Positions 41,130-50,022 of a stretch of DNA of 64,000 nucleotides are shown in pieces (position 1 is the first letter of the stretch; every line of letters begins with the position of its first letter). A program made the position numbers and the translations under genes. The notes below the pieces were generated by a model that was not told where the DNA came from, ran no database searches, and saw only the letters and a program-made list of their open reading frames with translations. Source of the stretch: Acidobacteriota bacterium (lineage in GTDB: Bacteria; Acidobacteriota; Vicinamibacteria; Vicinamibacterales; SCN-69-37); assembly GCA_016716905.1 (NCBI GenBank), contig JADJUS010000022.1:806001-870000 (forward strand). The letters run 5' to 3'.

Positions 41130-41978
41130 TCACCTCGCCTTGCACCGATTGCTGAGGTAGGTAAAATCGCCCCAATCCGTACTGATGTGGTACGAGCCGT
41201 CCTTGCACTTGACCGCTGGGTTTTCATGGCTGAACACCCCCAGCGGATTCGTGTAGGCGGGCACCGTCCACACGTGCAGCATCGGCAGGCTGCGCTCTTC
41301 ACTGAACGTGAAGCCGAGCCGTTCGCACTCCGACTTCCCGATGACGCCGTCCGCGCCGAGTGACTCCATGACGCCATTTTTGCCGGCCTTGGAACAGACG
41401 TCGACGTGGCCGTGCCAACGATCGGCCTCGCCTGCAAATCCAACAGGATTCGGTCCTTGAGCGGTGTACATGAATCCGACGAGCTGAGCATCCGGCGCCG
41501 TGCCGCCAAAGAGCAACGAGGAAGGGTGCAGGATCTCCTCGTCGGTCAGCGGGCCTCCGCTGCTGATCAAGCCCCCCTGCCAGTGCGCCCCGAAACCCGG
41601 CGAATACGGACCGGCACGGCGGTATCCAGCGGCTTCGGCGTGCGAGACAGTCGGGTATTGCTGGACAAGGCGGCTGGTCAGGTTCAGCTGGCGTACCAAC
41701 TCGGCCCGCGTAGCCGGGCTGGCCTCCAACGGTGGAGCCCCGTGCGCCCCGGTGTGAAATTTATCGGAGATCGCCCGAATCGCAGCCCAGCCACGGTCAT
41801 CGCCGTCAGGGAAAAGAAACGCCAGTTCCGCCGAATGGCCCCCGGCGGCCGGCGCCTGGGCCACACCGTGGCCGGCCGCCGCGTGGTCGACTTGCGCAGG
41901 AGCCGGATCGGTGCCGCACGCCCCCGCGAGAACGATCGACAGACAGCACATGCGGGTTCCGGGTACGACTCTACGCAT
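41130..41978 (-). CDS. Lipoprotein of unknown function, His/Trp-rich
   Basis: The 282-residue protein has a lipobox (CCLSIVLAGAC) and a low-complexity Ala/Gly/His linker. The conserved-looking domain has DRWHGHVDVC, LPMLHVWTVPAY and NPLGVFSHENPAVKC. The repeated W-H-x-H, H-V-W and H-E-N motifs could bind metal. I do not recognise the family with certainty. TATCAT lies 6 bases before ATG 41978. It is convergent with the SGNH gene, with 4 bases between stops. Confidence 0.7.
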   Translation of the reverse strand: MRRVVPGTRMCCLSIVLAGACGTDPAPAQVDHAAAGHGVAQAPAAGGHSAELAFLFPDGDDRGWAAIRAISDKFHTGAHGAPPLEASPATRAELVRQLNLTSRLVQQYPTVSHAEAAGYRRAGPYSPGFGAHWQGGLISSGGPLTDEEILHPSSLLFGGTAPDAQLVGFMYTAQGPNPVGFAGEADRWHGHVDVCSKAGKNGVMESLGADGVIGKSECERLGFTFSEERSLPMLHVWTVPAYTNPLGVFSHENPAVKCKDGSYHISTDWGDFTYLSNRCKAR

Positions 41979-41984
41979 CCGCAA

Positions 41985-41990
41985 ATGATA
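41985..41990 (-). promoter_or_regulatory. -10 box TATCAT for the lipoprotein gene
   Basis: On the minus strand TATCAT is followed by 6 bases and ATG 41978. It is separate from the glycosyltransferase operon whose last gene ends at 41995. Confidence 0.5.
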
Positions 41991-41994
41991 TGCC

Positions 41995-43188
41995 CTATTG
42001 GCCCCGGTAGACGTCCGCTGACAATCGCGCGACGCGGTCGGCCGTGAACGACTCCTCGACAGATCGGCGTGCGGCCCGGCCGAGGCGCCGGCGCATCGCA
42101 TTGTCTTCAATCAATCGCTCGATTTGCCGCGTGAATGCATGGGCATTCCCTGAAGGGGCCAGGAGGCCGTTCTCGTCGTGCCGAATCAGCTCCGGCATCC
42201 CGCCCTGATCCGAACTCACGATGGCGCGGCCGGCGGCCATAGCTTCAAGGCACGAGTACGGGCAGTTCTCCCAGAGGCTCGGCAGGAGGAAGATGTCGGC
42301 CCGACAGACGAGCGCACGCATCTCATCGAGCGCCAAGTGGCCGGCAAAGTGAACTGACCCTTTCAGGGTGCGCGCAGCCAGGTAGGGCCGCAGAGTCTCG
42401 TCGACGAAGTGGAACAAATCGCGGCCTGCGAACACGAAGGAGACGTCGTAACGCTCGAGAATCGAGGCCGCAATTTCCGGGCACAGGTGAATTCCCTTGC
42501 GCCGTTCCATCCGGCCGGCAAACAAGATGGTCAATCGATCGCGCGGCAGATCGAGTTCGCACCGGCCTTCCGATGCGGCCCGGTCAAACAGCGCCAAATC
42601 GAGCCCATTTGGAATGACTCGCGCAGACCGCGCAAGATTCAGCTCGGATGCCGCCGCGTCCGCCAGGAACTGCGAGCACGCAGTCAGCAGGGTCCCCGAC
42701 TGAATCGCCCGCCGCTCCAACCACGAACAGAGCGTCGTGTCCAACGGCGTGACGTCGTAAAACGGCATGATCAACTGCGAGGGCGAATGCAGCCGGACGA
42801 CCGTCGGGATCTCCGTCCGGCGATTCAACCACGCGCCCTCGGCTCCGCATTCCGGCATTTCAATGACGTCGAACCGATGTGCGCACATCAGGGCGCGCAT
42901 GCCGCGGAACATGCTGAGCGCGTTTTCGAGGCGCTGCCTGGTCCACCAGAGACGGGCGACGCCGAGGCCCTGAAACGCGCGCATGCACAGGCCCGAGGCC
43001 TGAAACCGGTGGACGACGACGCCATCATGCTCCGAGGTGCGGAGCGGCGTCGCCTCGGTCGCACCCGCCAGCACATGGACCTCGTGGCCCAGTCGGACAA
43101 GGGCCCTGGCGTGGTACCAGGTGTAGGTGCCGATTCCGCCAAAGCCGGTCTCGGGCGGGTACTCAAACGACAGCAGGGCGATTTTCAC
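41995..43188 (-). CDS. Glycosyltransferase family 4
   Basis: The 397-residue GT-B protein has the N-terminal Gly-rich loop (LSFEYPPETGFGGIGTYTW) and VIPNGLDLALFD. The C-terminal half has ILFAGRMERRKGIHL and the donor motif PSLWENCPYSCLEAMAAGR, with the E-x(7)-E type acid pair. It probably acts on undecaprenyl-linked intermediates at the inner face. The start overlaps the preceding glycosyltransferase gene by 4 bases. Confidence 0.93.
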   Translation of the reverse strand: MKIALLSFEYPPETGFGGIGTYTWYHARALVRLGHEVHVLAGATEATPLRTSEHDGVVVHRFQASGLCMRAFQGLGVARLWWTRQRLENALSMFRGMRALMCAHRFDVIEMPECGAEGAWLNRRTEIPTVVRLHSPSQLIMPFYDVTPLDTTLCSWLERRAIQSGTLLTACSQFLADAAASELNLARSARVIPNGLDLALFDRAASEGRCELDLPRDRLTILFAGRMERRKGIHLCPEIAASILERYDVSFVFAGRDLFHFVDETLRPYLAARTLKGSVHFAGHLALDEMRALVCRADIFLLPSLWENCPYSCLEAMAAGRAIVSSDQGGMPELIRHDENGLLAPSGNAHAFTRQIERLIEDNAMRRRLGRAARRSVEESFTADRVARLSADVYRGQ

Positions 43189-44624
43189 GACGCGCGCCTC
43201 GCAAGTACGGTGCGAATGCGCTCATGGAACAACCCTTCGCAGTGAGCGACGTCGAATTGCCGGGCGGCCTTCTCAGAGGCGTTCCTGCCCAGGCGGGCCG
43301 CCAGAGCAGGGTCGGACAGAACGGTGCGAATAGCCGATGCCAATTGAACCGCGTCGCGCTGCGGAACAATGACGCCGTCTTTGCCTGAGTCGATCACCTC
43401 GGTCGTGGATCCGGCGTCGGTCGCGACAATGGCGCAGCGGGCGGCCATGGCCTCGAGCACGGCGGTCGAGATGCCGTCTTTATCGCCATTCTCCAGCTCG
43501 ACAAACGGCGCCACAAAGACGTCTGCGCGCGCCAGAAACTCCCGCACCTCTTCACTGGTTCGCCGGCCCTCGAAATGCACTGCGGTCGCGAGTCCCAGCC
43601 TGGCCACCTGCGCGTCAAGGTCCTTTGCGTACGCCAGACTCTCCGGCATGTGATCGTCCGGGGCCCCTACGAGGTGAAGGTCAACGTCGATCCCCGACTG
43701 CCGAAGGAGGCTCACGGCATCCACCAGGTAGGTCAGGCCCTTCTTAGGCTCAATTCGACAGACCGACACCAGACAGGGCTTCCTGCCGGCCGGACGGTCA
43801 TCACGAGTGGAGGACTCGAACTCGCGGGTGTCGATGGCGTTGGGTTTGACGATGACCTGCGAGAGGGGGCCTCTGCCAACGATCGTCTCGAGTTCAGCCT
43901 TGATGCGTTTCGAGGTGGCCACCACGACATCGCAGGTGGTCACATTCAGAGCCACGAGTTTGAGCGGATAGTCCTCGAGCATGTGATCGGCATAACAGCT
44001 CACGCCGCGAGGGATGCCAAGCAGCGATGACGCCACCAGTGTGAACAGGGTCTGCTCGTAAAAAAAATAACTATGGAGATAGTCCGGACGCCACGCTGCG
44101 GCCATCCGCGTGAACGAAAACGCCTGAAGAAAATGGTCATGGCCAAGCAGTGCGTGGCGCGACAGTCCGGAGGCTTCGGAGATCGTCCTCGTGAGCGCGT
44201 CGACCCTTTCCGGCATCCGTTTCTGGTAGAACCGCAGGTCGTGGTCGCGCAACCGCGACGCCAGCAGTAGCCGACGTTTGATTCGCCACATCAACGAGAA
44301 GCGGGTCGCGAGGGCTGACCGGTCTTCGAGTGTTGAGTACGAAAAGCGTACGCTGAATCCACCCTCGGACAGCGCACACACTTCCTGATACACGAACGTC
44401 TGCGAATAGATCGGAAATGGCCCGCAGGCGGTGGCCAGGATTCGCGGGCGCCTGGTGGCCCCCTGCAACCCGGTGAGCAGTGACTCGGCGCGGAGCCGGG
44501 CACGCAACCCACTCTGGGCGATGCGGATCAGGTGCCCCTTGAGGAACTCGGTGACACGCCTCAGGCCCCCCCTCAGACGCCGGCCGATCCCGATACAGAC
44601 GGCGCCAACGGAGCGGACTCTCAC
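43185..44624 (-). CDS. Glycosyltransferase family 4 (WcaL/AmsK-like)
   Basis: The product of about 479 residues is a GT-B protein with ILATACGPFPIYSQTFVYQE and SYFFYEQTLFTLVASSLLGI. CLVSVCRIEPKKGLTYLVDA opens the C-terminal half, and FVAPFVELENGDKDGISTAV the nucleotide-sugar pocket. The F-P-x-x-S-(E/Q)-T-F-(V/I) opening is typical of colanic-acid WcaL-type enzymes. GTG 44624 is chosen because CATAAT lies 7 bases upstream and overlaps the ATG three codons earlier (44633). Confidence 0.9.
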   Translation of the reverse strand: MRVRSVGAVCIGIGRRLRGGLRRVTEFLKGHLIRIAQSGLRARLRAESLLTGLQGATRRPRILATACGPFPIYSQTFVYQEVCALSEGGFSVRFSYSTLEDRSALATRFSLMWRIKRRLLLASRLRDHDLRFYQKRMPERVDALTRTISEASGLSRHALLGHDHFLQAFSFTRMAAAWRPDYLHSYFFYEQTLFTLVASSLLGIPRGVSCYADHMLEDYPLKLVALNVTTCDVVVATSKRIKAELETIVGRGPLSQVIVKPNAIDTREFESSTRDDRPAGRKPCLVSVCRIEPKKGLTYLVDAVSLLRQSGIDVDLHLVGAPDDHMPESLAYAKDLDAQVARLGLATAVHFEGRRTSEEVREFLARADVFVAPFVELENGDKDGISTAVLEAMAARCAIVATDAGSTTEVIDSGKDGVIVPQRDAVQLASAIRTVLSDPALAARLGRNASEKAARQFDVAHCEGLFHERIRTVLARRAS

Positions 44625-44631
44625 AGGGCAC

Positions 44632-44637
44632 ATTATG
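44632..44637 (-). promoter_or_regulatory. -10 box CATAAT for the WcaL-like gene
   Basis: On the minus strand CATAAT is followed by 7 bases and GTG 44624. It shares its last bases with ATG 44633, so that ATG would lie inside the promoter. Confidence 0.4.
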
Positions 44638-44651
44638 ACCGACGGCTCTGG

Positions 44652-45686
44652 TCAGTTCTTCTTCAGGACCGTCGTCTCTATGAAACGGGCCAGCCGCCGT
44701 AGTCCCTCAGGACCCGGATGTGGCTCTTTTGGCGAAATCGAGTATTGGAACGGTCGAAGGGGATCGACCTCGAGAAACTCGTCGGTTGTATGCGGCTGGA
44801 TGCCCTTCGCGCGCAGTGCGTCAATCACGGGCGCACGCATGGGATTGGGCAAGACGTCCCAGACAATCACCTCAAATCTGGTGCCTGGGAATCGTTCTGC
44901 CACCTCGTCACGGGCCGCCTTCACGACAGCTCCGTAGAGGTCGAGATCCTCTTGAGCATACTCGGTCCAGTACCCTTTGTCGGATGCGGAATGCCGTCTC
45001 CTGCCGGGATCGTCTTCGAACGTGCCACGGCGAACTGCCACGCCATTTTCGAGAACAAACCTTGGGGCACGGGCCATCCACGGCGCCTCCTCGCGGCCGA
45101 TCACTCTGCGGACATGATCGGTAATGGTCAAGTACACCGCGAGTTCCGGCCGCTCCTTCACAATGGTCGCGACCAGCCCGCTCTGCAAGGCGGCCAGCAT
45201 TTCGTTCGGCCCCCAGCCGTTGAAGGCAAAGTTGTAAGTCGCCACAGCGCCACCGAGTGATTCGCCGACAAGGTACGGAAAGGTCTCATGGTCCTCGACG
45301 CCATGGCCAAAAGTGAAGGAACACCCAAAAAACAGGATGCTCTTCGTCGCCCTGGGCGCGGCCGGCGTGACCCGGAAGCCATGGGCATTGGTCGTGACGG
45401 TGATGTCGAAGACATCGGTGAACCCCACCCTCCGCGTCCACCGCAGCCTCTGGTTCGGCCGCGGTAGATTGCCGAGGATCGCGTGAGGCTCTGACCAATC
45501 GGCCGGATCAAAGTGTTCGACATTCCGATTATCAAGCCAGAGATATCCCAGGAACAGCAGCACCGCCACCGCCACGGCCGCGAGGTTCACGGCAACGACT
45601 CGGTACCTGGACGATTTCGCGGCCATCGTGACACACGCGATCAGGACAACGAGCGCAGTCCACACGATCCACGGGGATGCAGGCAC
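44652..45686 (-). CDS. Membrane-anchored SGNH-family hydrolase/acyltransferase
   Basis: The 344-residue protein has two N-terminal hydrophobic helices (IVWTALVVLIACVTM, AAVAVAVLLFLGYLWL). The SGNH domain has the nucleophile block SILFFGCSFTFGHGVED, a Gly/Asn block (NFAFNGWGPNEM) and the C-terminal catalytic His in EPHPGPEGLRRLA. It probably adds or removes acyl groups on the exported glycan, and the MBOAT gene begins just across the divergent promoter. The GTG start is preceded by TAGAGT at 6 bases. Confidence 0.82.
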   Translation of the reverse strand: MPASPWIVWTALVVLIACVTMAAKSSRYRVVAVNLAAVAVAVLLFLGYLWLDNRNVEHFDPADWSEPHAILGNLPRPNQRLRWTRRVGFTDVFDITVTTNAHGFRVTPAAPRATKSILFFGCSFTFGHGVEDHETFPYLVGESLGGAVATYNFAFNGWGPNEMLAALQSGLVATIVKERPELAVYLTITDHVRRVIGREEAPWMARAPRFVLENGVAVRRGTFEDDPGRRRHSASDKGYWTEYAQEDLDLYGAVVKAARDEVAERFPGTRFEVIVWDVLPNPMRAPVIDALRAKGIQPHTTDEFLEVDPLRPFQYSISPKEPHPGPEGLRRLARFIETTVLKKN

Positions 45687-45692
45687 GCACAG

Positions 45693-45698
45693 ACTCTA
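45693..45698 (-). promoter_or_regulatory. -10 box TAGAGT for the SGNH gene
   Basis: On the minus strand TAGAGT is followed by 6 bases and GTG 45686. It is consistent with leaderless transcription. Confidence 0.45.
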
Positions 45699-45725
45699 AC
45701 ATCCCGACAACTCCCACCTCATGGA

Positions 45726-45754
45726 TTGACAGTAAGCGCGTCGGTGGCTACCCT
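45726..45754 (+). promoter_or_regulatory. Sigma-70-type promoter TTGACA-N17-TACCCT
   Basis: A perfect -35 TTGACA (45726-45731) and a -10 TACCCT (45749-45754) are separated by the optimal 17 bases. The leader to ATG 45771 is short, with no strong ribosome site. It probably drives the MBOAT, SGNH-like and membrane glycosyltransferase genes that follow. Confidence 0.6.
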
Positions 45755-45770
45755 GCCGTGTTCAGCAGGC

Positions 45771-47207
45771 ATGCTCTTCAACTCCCTCACCTTCGCGCTG
45801 TTTTTTCCGATTGTCACGACGTTGTACTTCCTGACGCCACATCGGTGGCGCTGGCTGCTGTTGCTCGTCGCCAGCTCGATCTTCTACATGGCGTTCGTGC
45901 CGGTCTACATCCTGATCCTGGTCTTCACGATCCTGGTCGACTATGCGGCGGGCCTGCTGATCGAATCGAGTCACGGCCGCCGCCGCCGCGGCTGGCTGTT
46001 GGCCAGCCTTGCCGCGAATATCGGTGTCCTCGCCATTTTCAAGTACTACGGCTTCATTGCGGACAACCTCTTGTGGCTCAAGAGCTCATTCAATGTGGAC
46101 CTGACCCTGCCGCCGTGGAACATCGTGCTTCCATTGGGGCTCTCATTCCACACATTCCAGGCCATGGCCTATACCATCGAGGTCTACAGGGGCCGTGTGC
46201 CAGCCGAGCGGCACCTGGGGTACTACGCTTTGTACGTCATGTTCTATCCACAACTGGTCGCGGGGCCGATCGAGCGGCCGGATCACTTGCTGCCGCAACT
46301 GCGAATCGAACATCGGTTTGAGTACGGTCGCGTTGTTGCCGGCCTGAAGCGTATGGCATTGGGGCTTTTCAAGAAGGTCGTCATCGCCGACCAGCTTGCG
46401 CGAACAGTGGACCTCGTTTATGCCGATCCGACGCAGTGGACCGGCCTCGCCCTGATGTTGGCCGCGGTGTTCTTCGCGTGGCAGCTGTACTACGATTTTT
46501 CCGGGTATTCAGATGTTGCGATCGGAAGCGCGCAGGTTATGGGGTTCGAGTTGACTCGCAACTTCCGGTCGCCGTTCACTTCTCAGACACTGTCCGACTT
46601 CTGGCGCCGGATGCACATCTCACTGATGAGCTGGTTCCGCGACTACGTCTACATCCCGCTCGGTGGGAGTCGGACCACCACGCCCCGCTGGTGTTTCAAC
46701 CTCCTCGTGGCATTCACCATCAGCGGCCTCTGGCACGGCGCTCAATGGACTTTCGTCCTGTATGGAACGCTGAGCGGTGTGATGGTCCTCGTCGGAGAAA
46801 TTACACGACCGTGGCGGAAGCGGATGGGGTTTGCCCGCGGCGGCTGGCCGGCGGCAGCCATCACCTTCGGGCTCTTCGCCGCCTCCCTCGTCGTGTTTCG
46901 GGCCCCGAGTCTTGCGGACGCCGTCCACACGCTGACTCATCTGCACACGGGCCTGCTCGACGACTTCGCCACCATCGCCGGCGGTGGCGTCATCGCCGGG
47001 TTGTCCGGACTGGGCCTGGTCGCCATCCTCTCCGTCGTCGGCCTCCAACTGTGGGTTGACGCACTCGACAACACGAAGGATGCATTCGTCCGCCTGGCCG
47101 CCTGGCCGGCGACGGCGCGGTTCGCGGTCTACTTCGTCCTCGTCTACTCCTGTCTCGCAGCGGGCTCGATGCGTTCGCCGCAGCAGTTCATCTACTTCCA
47201 GTTCTGA
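45771..47207 (+). CDS. MBOAT-family O-acyltransferase (AlgI-like)
   Basis: The 478-residue polytopic protein has the AlgI start MLFNSLTFALFFPIVTTLYF, YYGFIADNLLWL and VLPLGLSFHTFQAMAYTIEV. YYDFSGYSDVAIG and DFWRRMHISLMSWFRDYVYI follow, and then the catalytic His in TISGLWHGAQWTFVLYG. AlgI-type proteins move acyl groups across the membrane for alginate or other polysaccharide O-acetylation, together with periplasmic SGNH partners. Three SGNH-like genes lie within 8 kb, and one follows directly. The start at 45771 matches the family; upstream frame is not coding. Confidence 0.95.
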   Translation: MLFNSLTFALFFPIVTTLYFLTPHRWRWLLLLVASSIFYMAFVPVYILILVFTILVDYAAGLLIESSHGRRRRGWLLASLAANIGVLAIFKYYGFIADNLLWLKSSFNVDLTLPPWNIVLPLGLSFHTFQAMAYTIEVYRGRVPAERHLGYYALYVMFYPQLVAGPIERPDHLLPQLRIEHRFEYGRVVAGLKRMALGLFKKVVIADQLARTVDLVYADPTQWTGLALMLAAVFFAWQLYYDFSGYSDVAIGSAQVMGFELTRNFRSPFTSQTLSDFWRRMHISLMSWFRDYVYIPLGGSRTTTPRWCFNLLVAFTISGLWHGAQWTFVLYGTLSGVMVLVGEITRPWRKRMGFARGGWPAAAITFGLFAASLVVFRAPSLADAVHTLTHLHTGLLDDFATIAGGGVIAGLSGLGLVAILSVVGLQLWVDALDNTKDAFVRLAAWPATARFAVYFVLVYSCLAAGSMRSPQQFIYFQF

Positions 47208-47214
47208 ACCGGTG

Positions 47215-48216
47215 ATGCCTTCCGAGACCCGCACCTTGTTTCGCAGACTCGCAGCGCTGGCGCTGCCGTTGGTCGTCCTGCTGGCGCTCTACGTCGTGCT
47301 GGACCCGTTTCAGGTCATGCGCCGCGATACCGACTACCAGATGCGTCACGGGGTTGCCCCGAACCGGGAGGTGATGAGCACCGAAATTCTGCTCGAGCGG
47401 CGCAGCCAGACACTCTATGACGCGTTCATTCTCGGTAACTCCCGATCACTGGCCTTCCACACTCCGGACTGGCTCGACTGGATCCGGCCGGCGACGCCCT
47501 TTCACTATGACGCCTCGGCAGAGACCTTGTTGGGGCTGCGCGGCAAACTGCAGGTGCTGGAACGTGAACGCATACCGCTGCGCCATGCCCTGATTGTCCT
47601 CGACCACGATCTGCTCCAGCACACCCTGGACACCGCGGACATCGTGACGATCAAGCACCCGGCAGTCTCGGGTGGCAGCCGACTCCGGTTTCACGCCGTC
47701 TTCCTGAAGGCGTTCTTCTCGGACCTCTTCTTCGTCAAGTACCTCGACTATCGTTTGTTCAGTACCTGGCGGCCATACATGACCGGCGCCATCGATCCGC
47801 GCGCGTATGGGCGGAACGCCGAGACCAACGACATCATGTTCGTCGAGGCTGAGGCACAAATCGCCTCGGACCCCGATCGGTTTTATGCCCCCTCCCGCTG
47901 GCAGGGGATCGACCGTACGCCTCGTGATGCCGAGCCGGTCATCGGCAACCTGCAGTTCAGGATGCTGCAGGAGGTGAGCGCCGCTTTCGTCCGCCTGCAC
48001 GCCGACTACCAGATCGTGGTCAGCCCGGATTTCGGGCGGGTCCGCCTCAACCCATCAGACGTGGCGATCTTGCGGGACCTCTTCGGCGCGGAGCGAGTGC
48101 ACGATTTTTCACGGGACACCGAACTCGGCGTCAACATTCGAGACTGGTACGAAACCGCGCACTACCGGCCGCACGTGGCACGCGAGATCATGCGACACAT
48201 CTACGGCCGGGACTGA
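47215..48216 (+). CDS. AlgX/DltD-like SGNH-related membrane protein
   Basis: The 333-residue protein has one N-terminal membrane helix (RRLAALALPLVVLLALYVVL). An extracytoplasmic domain starts with the nucleophile-like FILGNSRSLAFHTPDW; the G-N-S-R-S pattern is seen in periplasmic partners of MBOAT acyltransferases. The C-terminal part has NIRDWYETAHYRPHVAREIM, with a possible catalytic His. The position 7 bases after the MBOAT stop supports an acyl-transfer partnership. I cannot assign a named family with certainty. Confidence 0.75.
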   Translation: MPSETRTLFRRLAALALPLVVLLALYVVLDPFQVMRRDTDYQMRHGVAPNREVMSTEILLERRSQTLYDAFILGNSRSLAFHTPDWLDWIRPATPFHYDASAETLLGLRGKLQVLERERIPLRHALIVLDHDLLQHTLDTADIVTIKHPAVSGGSRLRFHAVFLKAFFSDLFFVKYLDYRLFSTWRPYMTGAIDPRAYGRNAETNDIMFVEAEAQIASDPDRFYAPSRWQGIDRTPRDAEPVIGNLQFRMLQEVSAAFVRLHADYQIVVSPDFGRVRLNPSDVAILRDLFGAERVHDFSRDTELGVNIRDWYETAHYRPHVAREIMRHIYGRD

Positions 48217-48222
48217 CGCTGC

Positions 48223-48228
48223 TATCAT
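48223..48228 (+). promoter_or_regulatory. Possible -10 box TATCAT
   Basis: TATCAT is followed by 9 bases and ATG 48238. The gap is slightly longer than in the typical leaderless cases of this window. It would allow the membrane glycosyltransferase gene to be expressed apart from the MBOAT pair. Confidence 0.35.
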
Positions 48229-48237
48229 CGCGCAGCC

Positions 48238-49956
48238 ATGCCACTGCCTTCGTCTCGCCTTCGAGGCCCCGTGCCGACGGCGCTGGCGCTGCTTGGCATC
48301 CTGACCCTGCTCGCGCTCTTTGGAGCGCGCGCGTTTCACGAGCGCGATCTCGCCATCGATGATGCCTACATCCTCACGCGCTACGCTTCCCACCTGGCCG
48401 AGGGTCATGGTTTTCGATGGAACGTCACTTCCCCCCCGGTCGAAGGCTTCACCTCGCCGCTGTTCGTCATGTTGCTCGCAGGCCTGCTCCGGCTGGGCGT
48501 CGCGCCAACCGCAGCCGCAGCAGCCCTGAGCATCATCGCCATCACGGGTCTCGTCGCACTCCTGGTGACGGCCGCCGGCCCGACACGCCCGGGGTTCTCT
48601 ATCGCGACACTCCCGACGGCGTTCCTGCTCGTCGACCCTGGGATCGCCGTGCACGCCAGCCGTGGACTTGAGACGTCGGCGTTTTTCCTGGTGGCGGCAG
48701 CACAAGTCGCCATCGCCGGCGCCATGGTGCGCCGGCCCGCTCACACGACCGGCTACGGAATGGCCGCCGTCAGCTTCCTCCTCGTCCTGACGCGGCCGGA
48801 CGGAGCCCTCATTGTCGCCGTGTGCTGGCTGGCTGCCGCGCTGGCGCTCCGCGGACGCAGCGGCGACGGAACACAGGCGTTGTTGCATAGCGGCGTCGCA
48901 CTCGCGCTGGTGGGTGCGGCATTCGCCATGTGGAAGCTCTGGTACTTCGGCGCGTTACTGCCGACGGCGTACTACGTCAAAGCCGTCGGTGTCGGCTGGG
49001 CCGGGGTGACCGATGCCATGGCGTTCGTGGCTGACTACTCGGTTTGGCTGGTTGGGAGCGCGCTGGCGGCCTTGGGAACGATCGTCATGGCATTAAGCCG
49101 GCTCCCCGACCGATGGAGGCACGTGCACCTGGAGACCGTCATCCCGATGGCGGTCACCCTGCCGTGGCTGGTCTACTCAGCGAAGATCGTGCACGAACAG
49201 GGCTTCACGCACCGCTTTTCCTTCGTCCTGGTGCCCCTGGCCGCGCTCGCGGCCACCCATGCACTGCGAACGGCGTTCGATGTGGCGACAGAACGACGCT
49301 GGATTCGGCCCGGGATCCTGGCCACGGCTGGAACTGTCGCGGTGATCGGCTGCGCGCTCATGTTCGCGAGCCCGGTGTCGCACACCCTTCAGACGCTCCG
49401 CGGCGCGCCGCCATCGGATGCCAACGTGATTGTCTTTTCCCGGCTCGGGCGTGCGATCGCGAGCGCCGGCCTGGGTGAGCAGATCTCATTTCTGAACAGC
49501 GCCGCTGGGGCCGCGCCTTTTCTCGCAGGAGCCCGGCATGTCGATTCGTTCGGCCTGGCGACCAGGGAGTTTTCAAAAGTCGTTTCGATCGAACGGCGGC
49601 TGCAAATGATCGCGGATTCCGCCTTTGACGTGATCGAAATGCCCTTCCTTCCCGCGAGCCCTGGCGCGGAATCCGTGGATGACGAACCGATGCGTTTCAC
49701 GGACTACTGGAAGCGGGTTGAGGAGGTCGGCCGCAACGCCAGGCAGTACGAGCCCACCGAGGATGGCATGGACGCGTGGTTCGCCACCGCGCACTCTGTG
49801 ATGCGCTACTTGCGCGACCACACAACGCTTGTCGGAGGTGCGAACTACTCAGGAAACGTGATGCACATCTACGTTTCCCGGGAGAGCCACCACTACCAGC
49901 AGTTGGTCACGACGCTCTCGCGGGAACTCGACATACCCGCGGAGCAGCTCCGCTGA
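48238..49956 (+). CDS. GT-C membrane glycosyltransferase (arabinofuranosyltransferase-like)
   Basis: The 572-residue protein has roughly ten hydrophobic helices and a soluble C-terminal part. The first periplasmic loop carries the GT-C acidic pair and the family phrase DLAIDDAYILTRYASHLAEG-HGFRWN, followed by SPPVEGFTSPL. Proteins of this outline transfer arabinofuranosyl or mannosyl units from polyprenyl-phosphate donors in the periplasm. This would fit with the UbiA-family gene at 28474-29529, but the donor is not proven. Confidence 0.8.
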   Translation: MPLPSSRLRGPVPTALALLGILTLLALFGARAFHERDLAIDDAYILTRYASHLAEGHGFRWNVTSPPVEGFTSPLFVMLLAGLLRLGVAPTAAAAALSIIAITGLVALLVTAAGPTRPGFSIATLPTAFLLVDPGIAVHASRGLETSAFFLVAAAQVAIAGAMVRRPAHTTGYGMAAVSFLLVLTRPDGALIVAVCWLAAALALRGRSGDGTQALLHSGVALALVGAAFAMWKLWYFGALLPTAYYVKAVGVGWAGVTDAMAFVADYSVWLVGSALAALGTIVMALSRLPDRWRHVHLETVIPMAVTLPWLVYSAKIVHEQGFTHRFSFVLVPLAALAATHALRTAFDVATERRWIRPGILATAGTVAVIGCALMFASPVSHTLQTLRGAPPSDANVIVFSRLGRAIASAGLGEQISFLNSAAGAAPFLAGARHVDSFGLATREFSKVVSIERRLQMIADSAFDVIEMPFLPASPGAESVDDEPMRFTDYWKRVEEVGRNARQYEPTEDGMDAWFATAHSVMRYLRDHTTLVGGANYSGNVMHIYVSRESHHYQQLVTTLSRELDIPAEQLR

Positions 49957-50010
49957 TCATCGAGGGAGCCCGGATTGGAATCGGGTTGACGATACGACCG
50001 GATGAAACGC

Positions 50011-50016
50011 CATAAT
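50011..50016 (+). promoter_or_regulatory. -10 box CATAAT upstream of the GT87-like gene
   Basis: CATAAT is followed by 6 bases and ATG 50023, with a TTGAC at 49986-49990. The hexamer and gap are identical to those at 12995-13006. It argues that ATG 50002, which precedes the box, is not the start. Confidence 0.45.
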
Positions 50017-50022
50017 CGCCCG

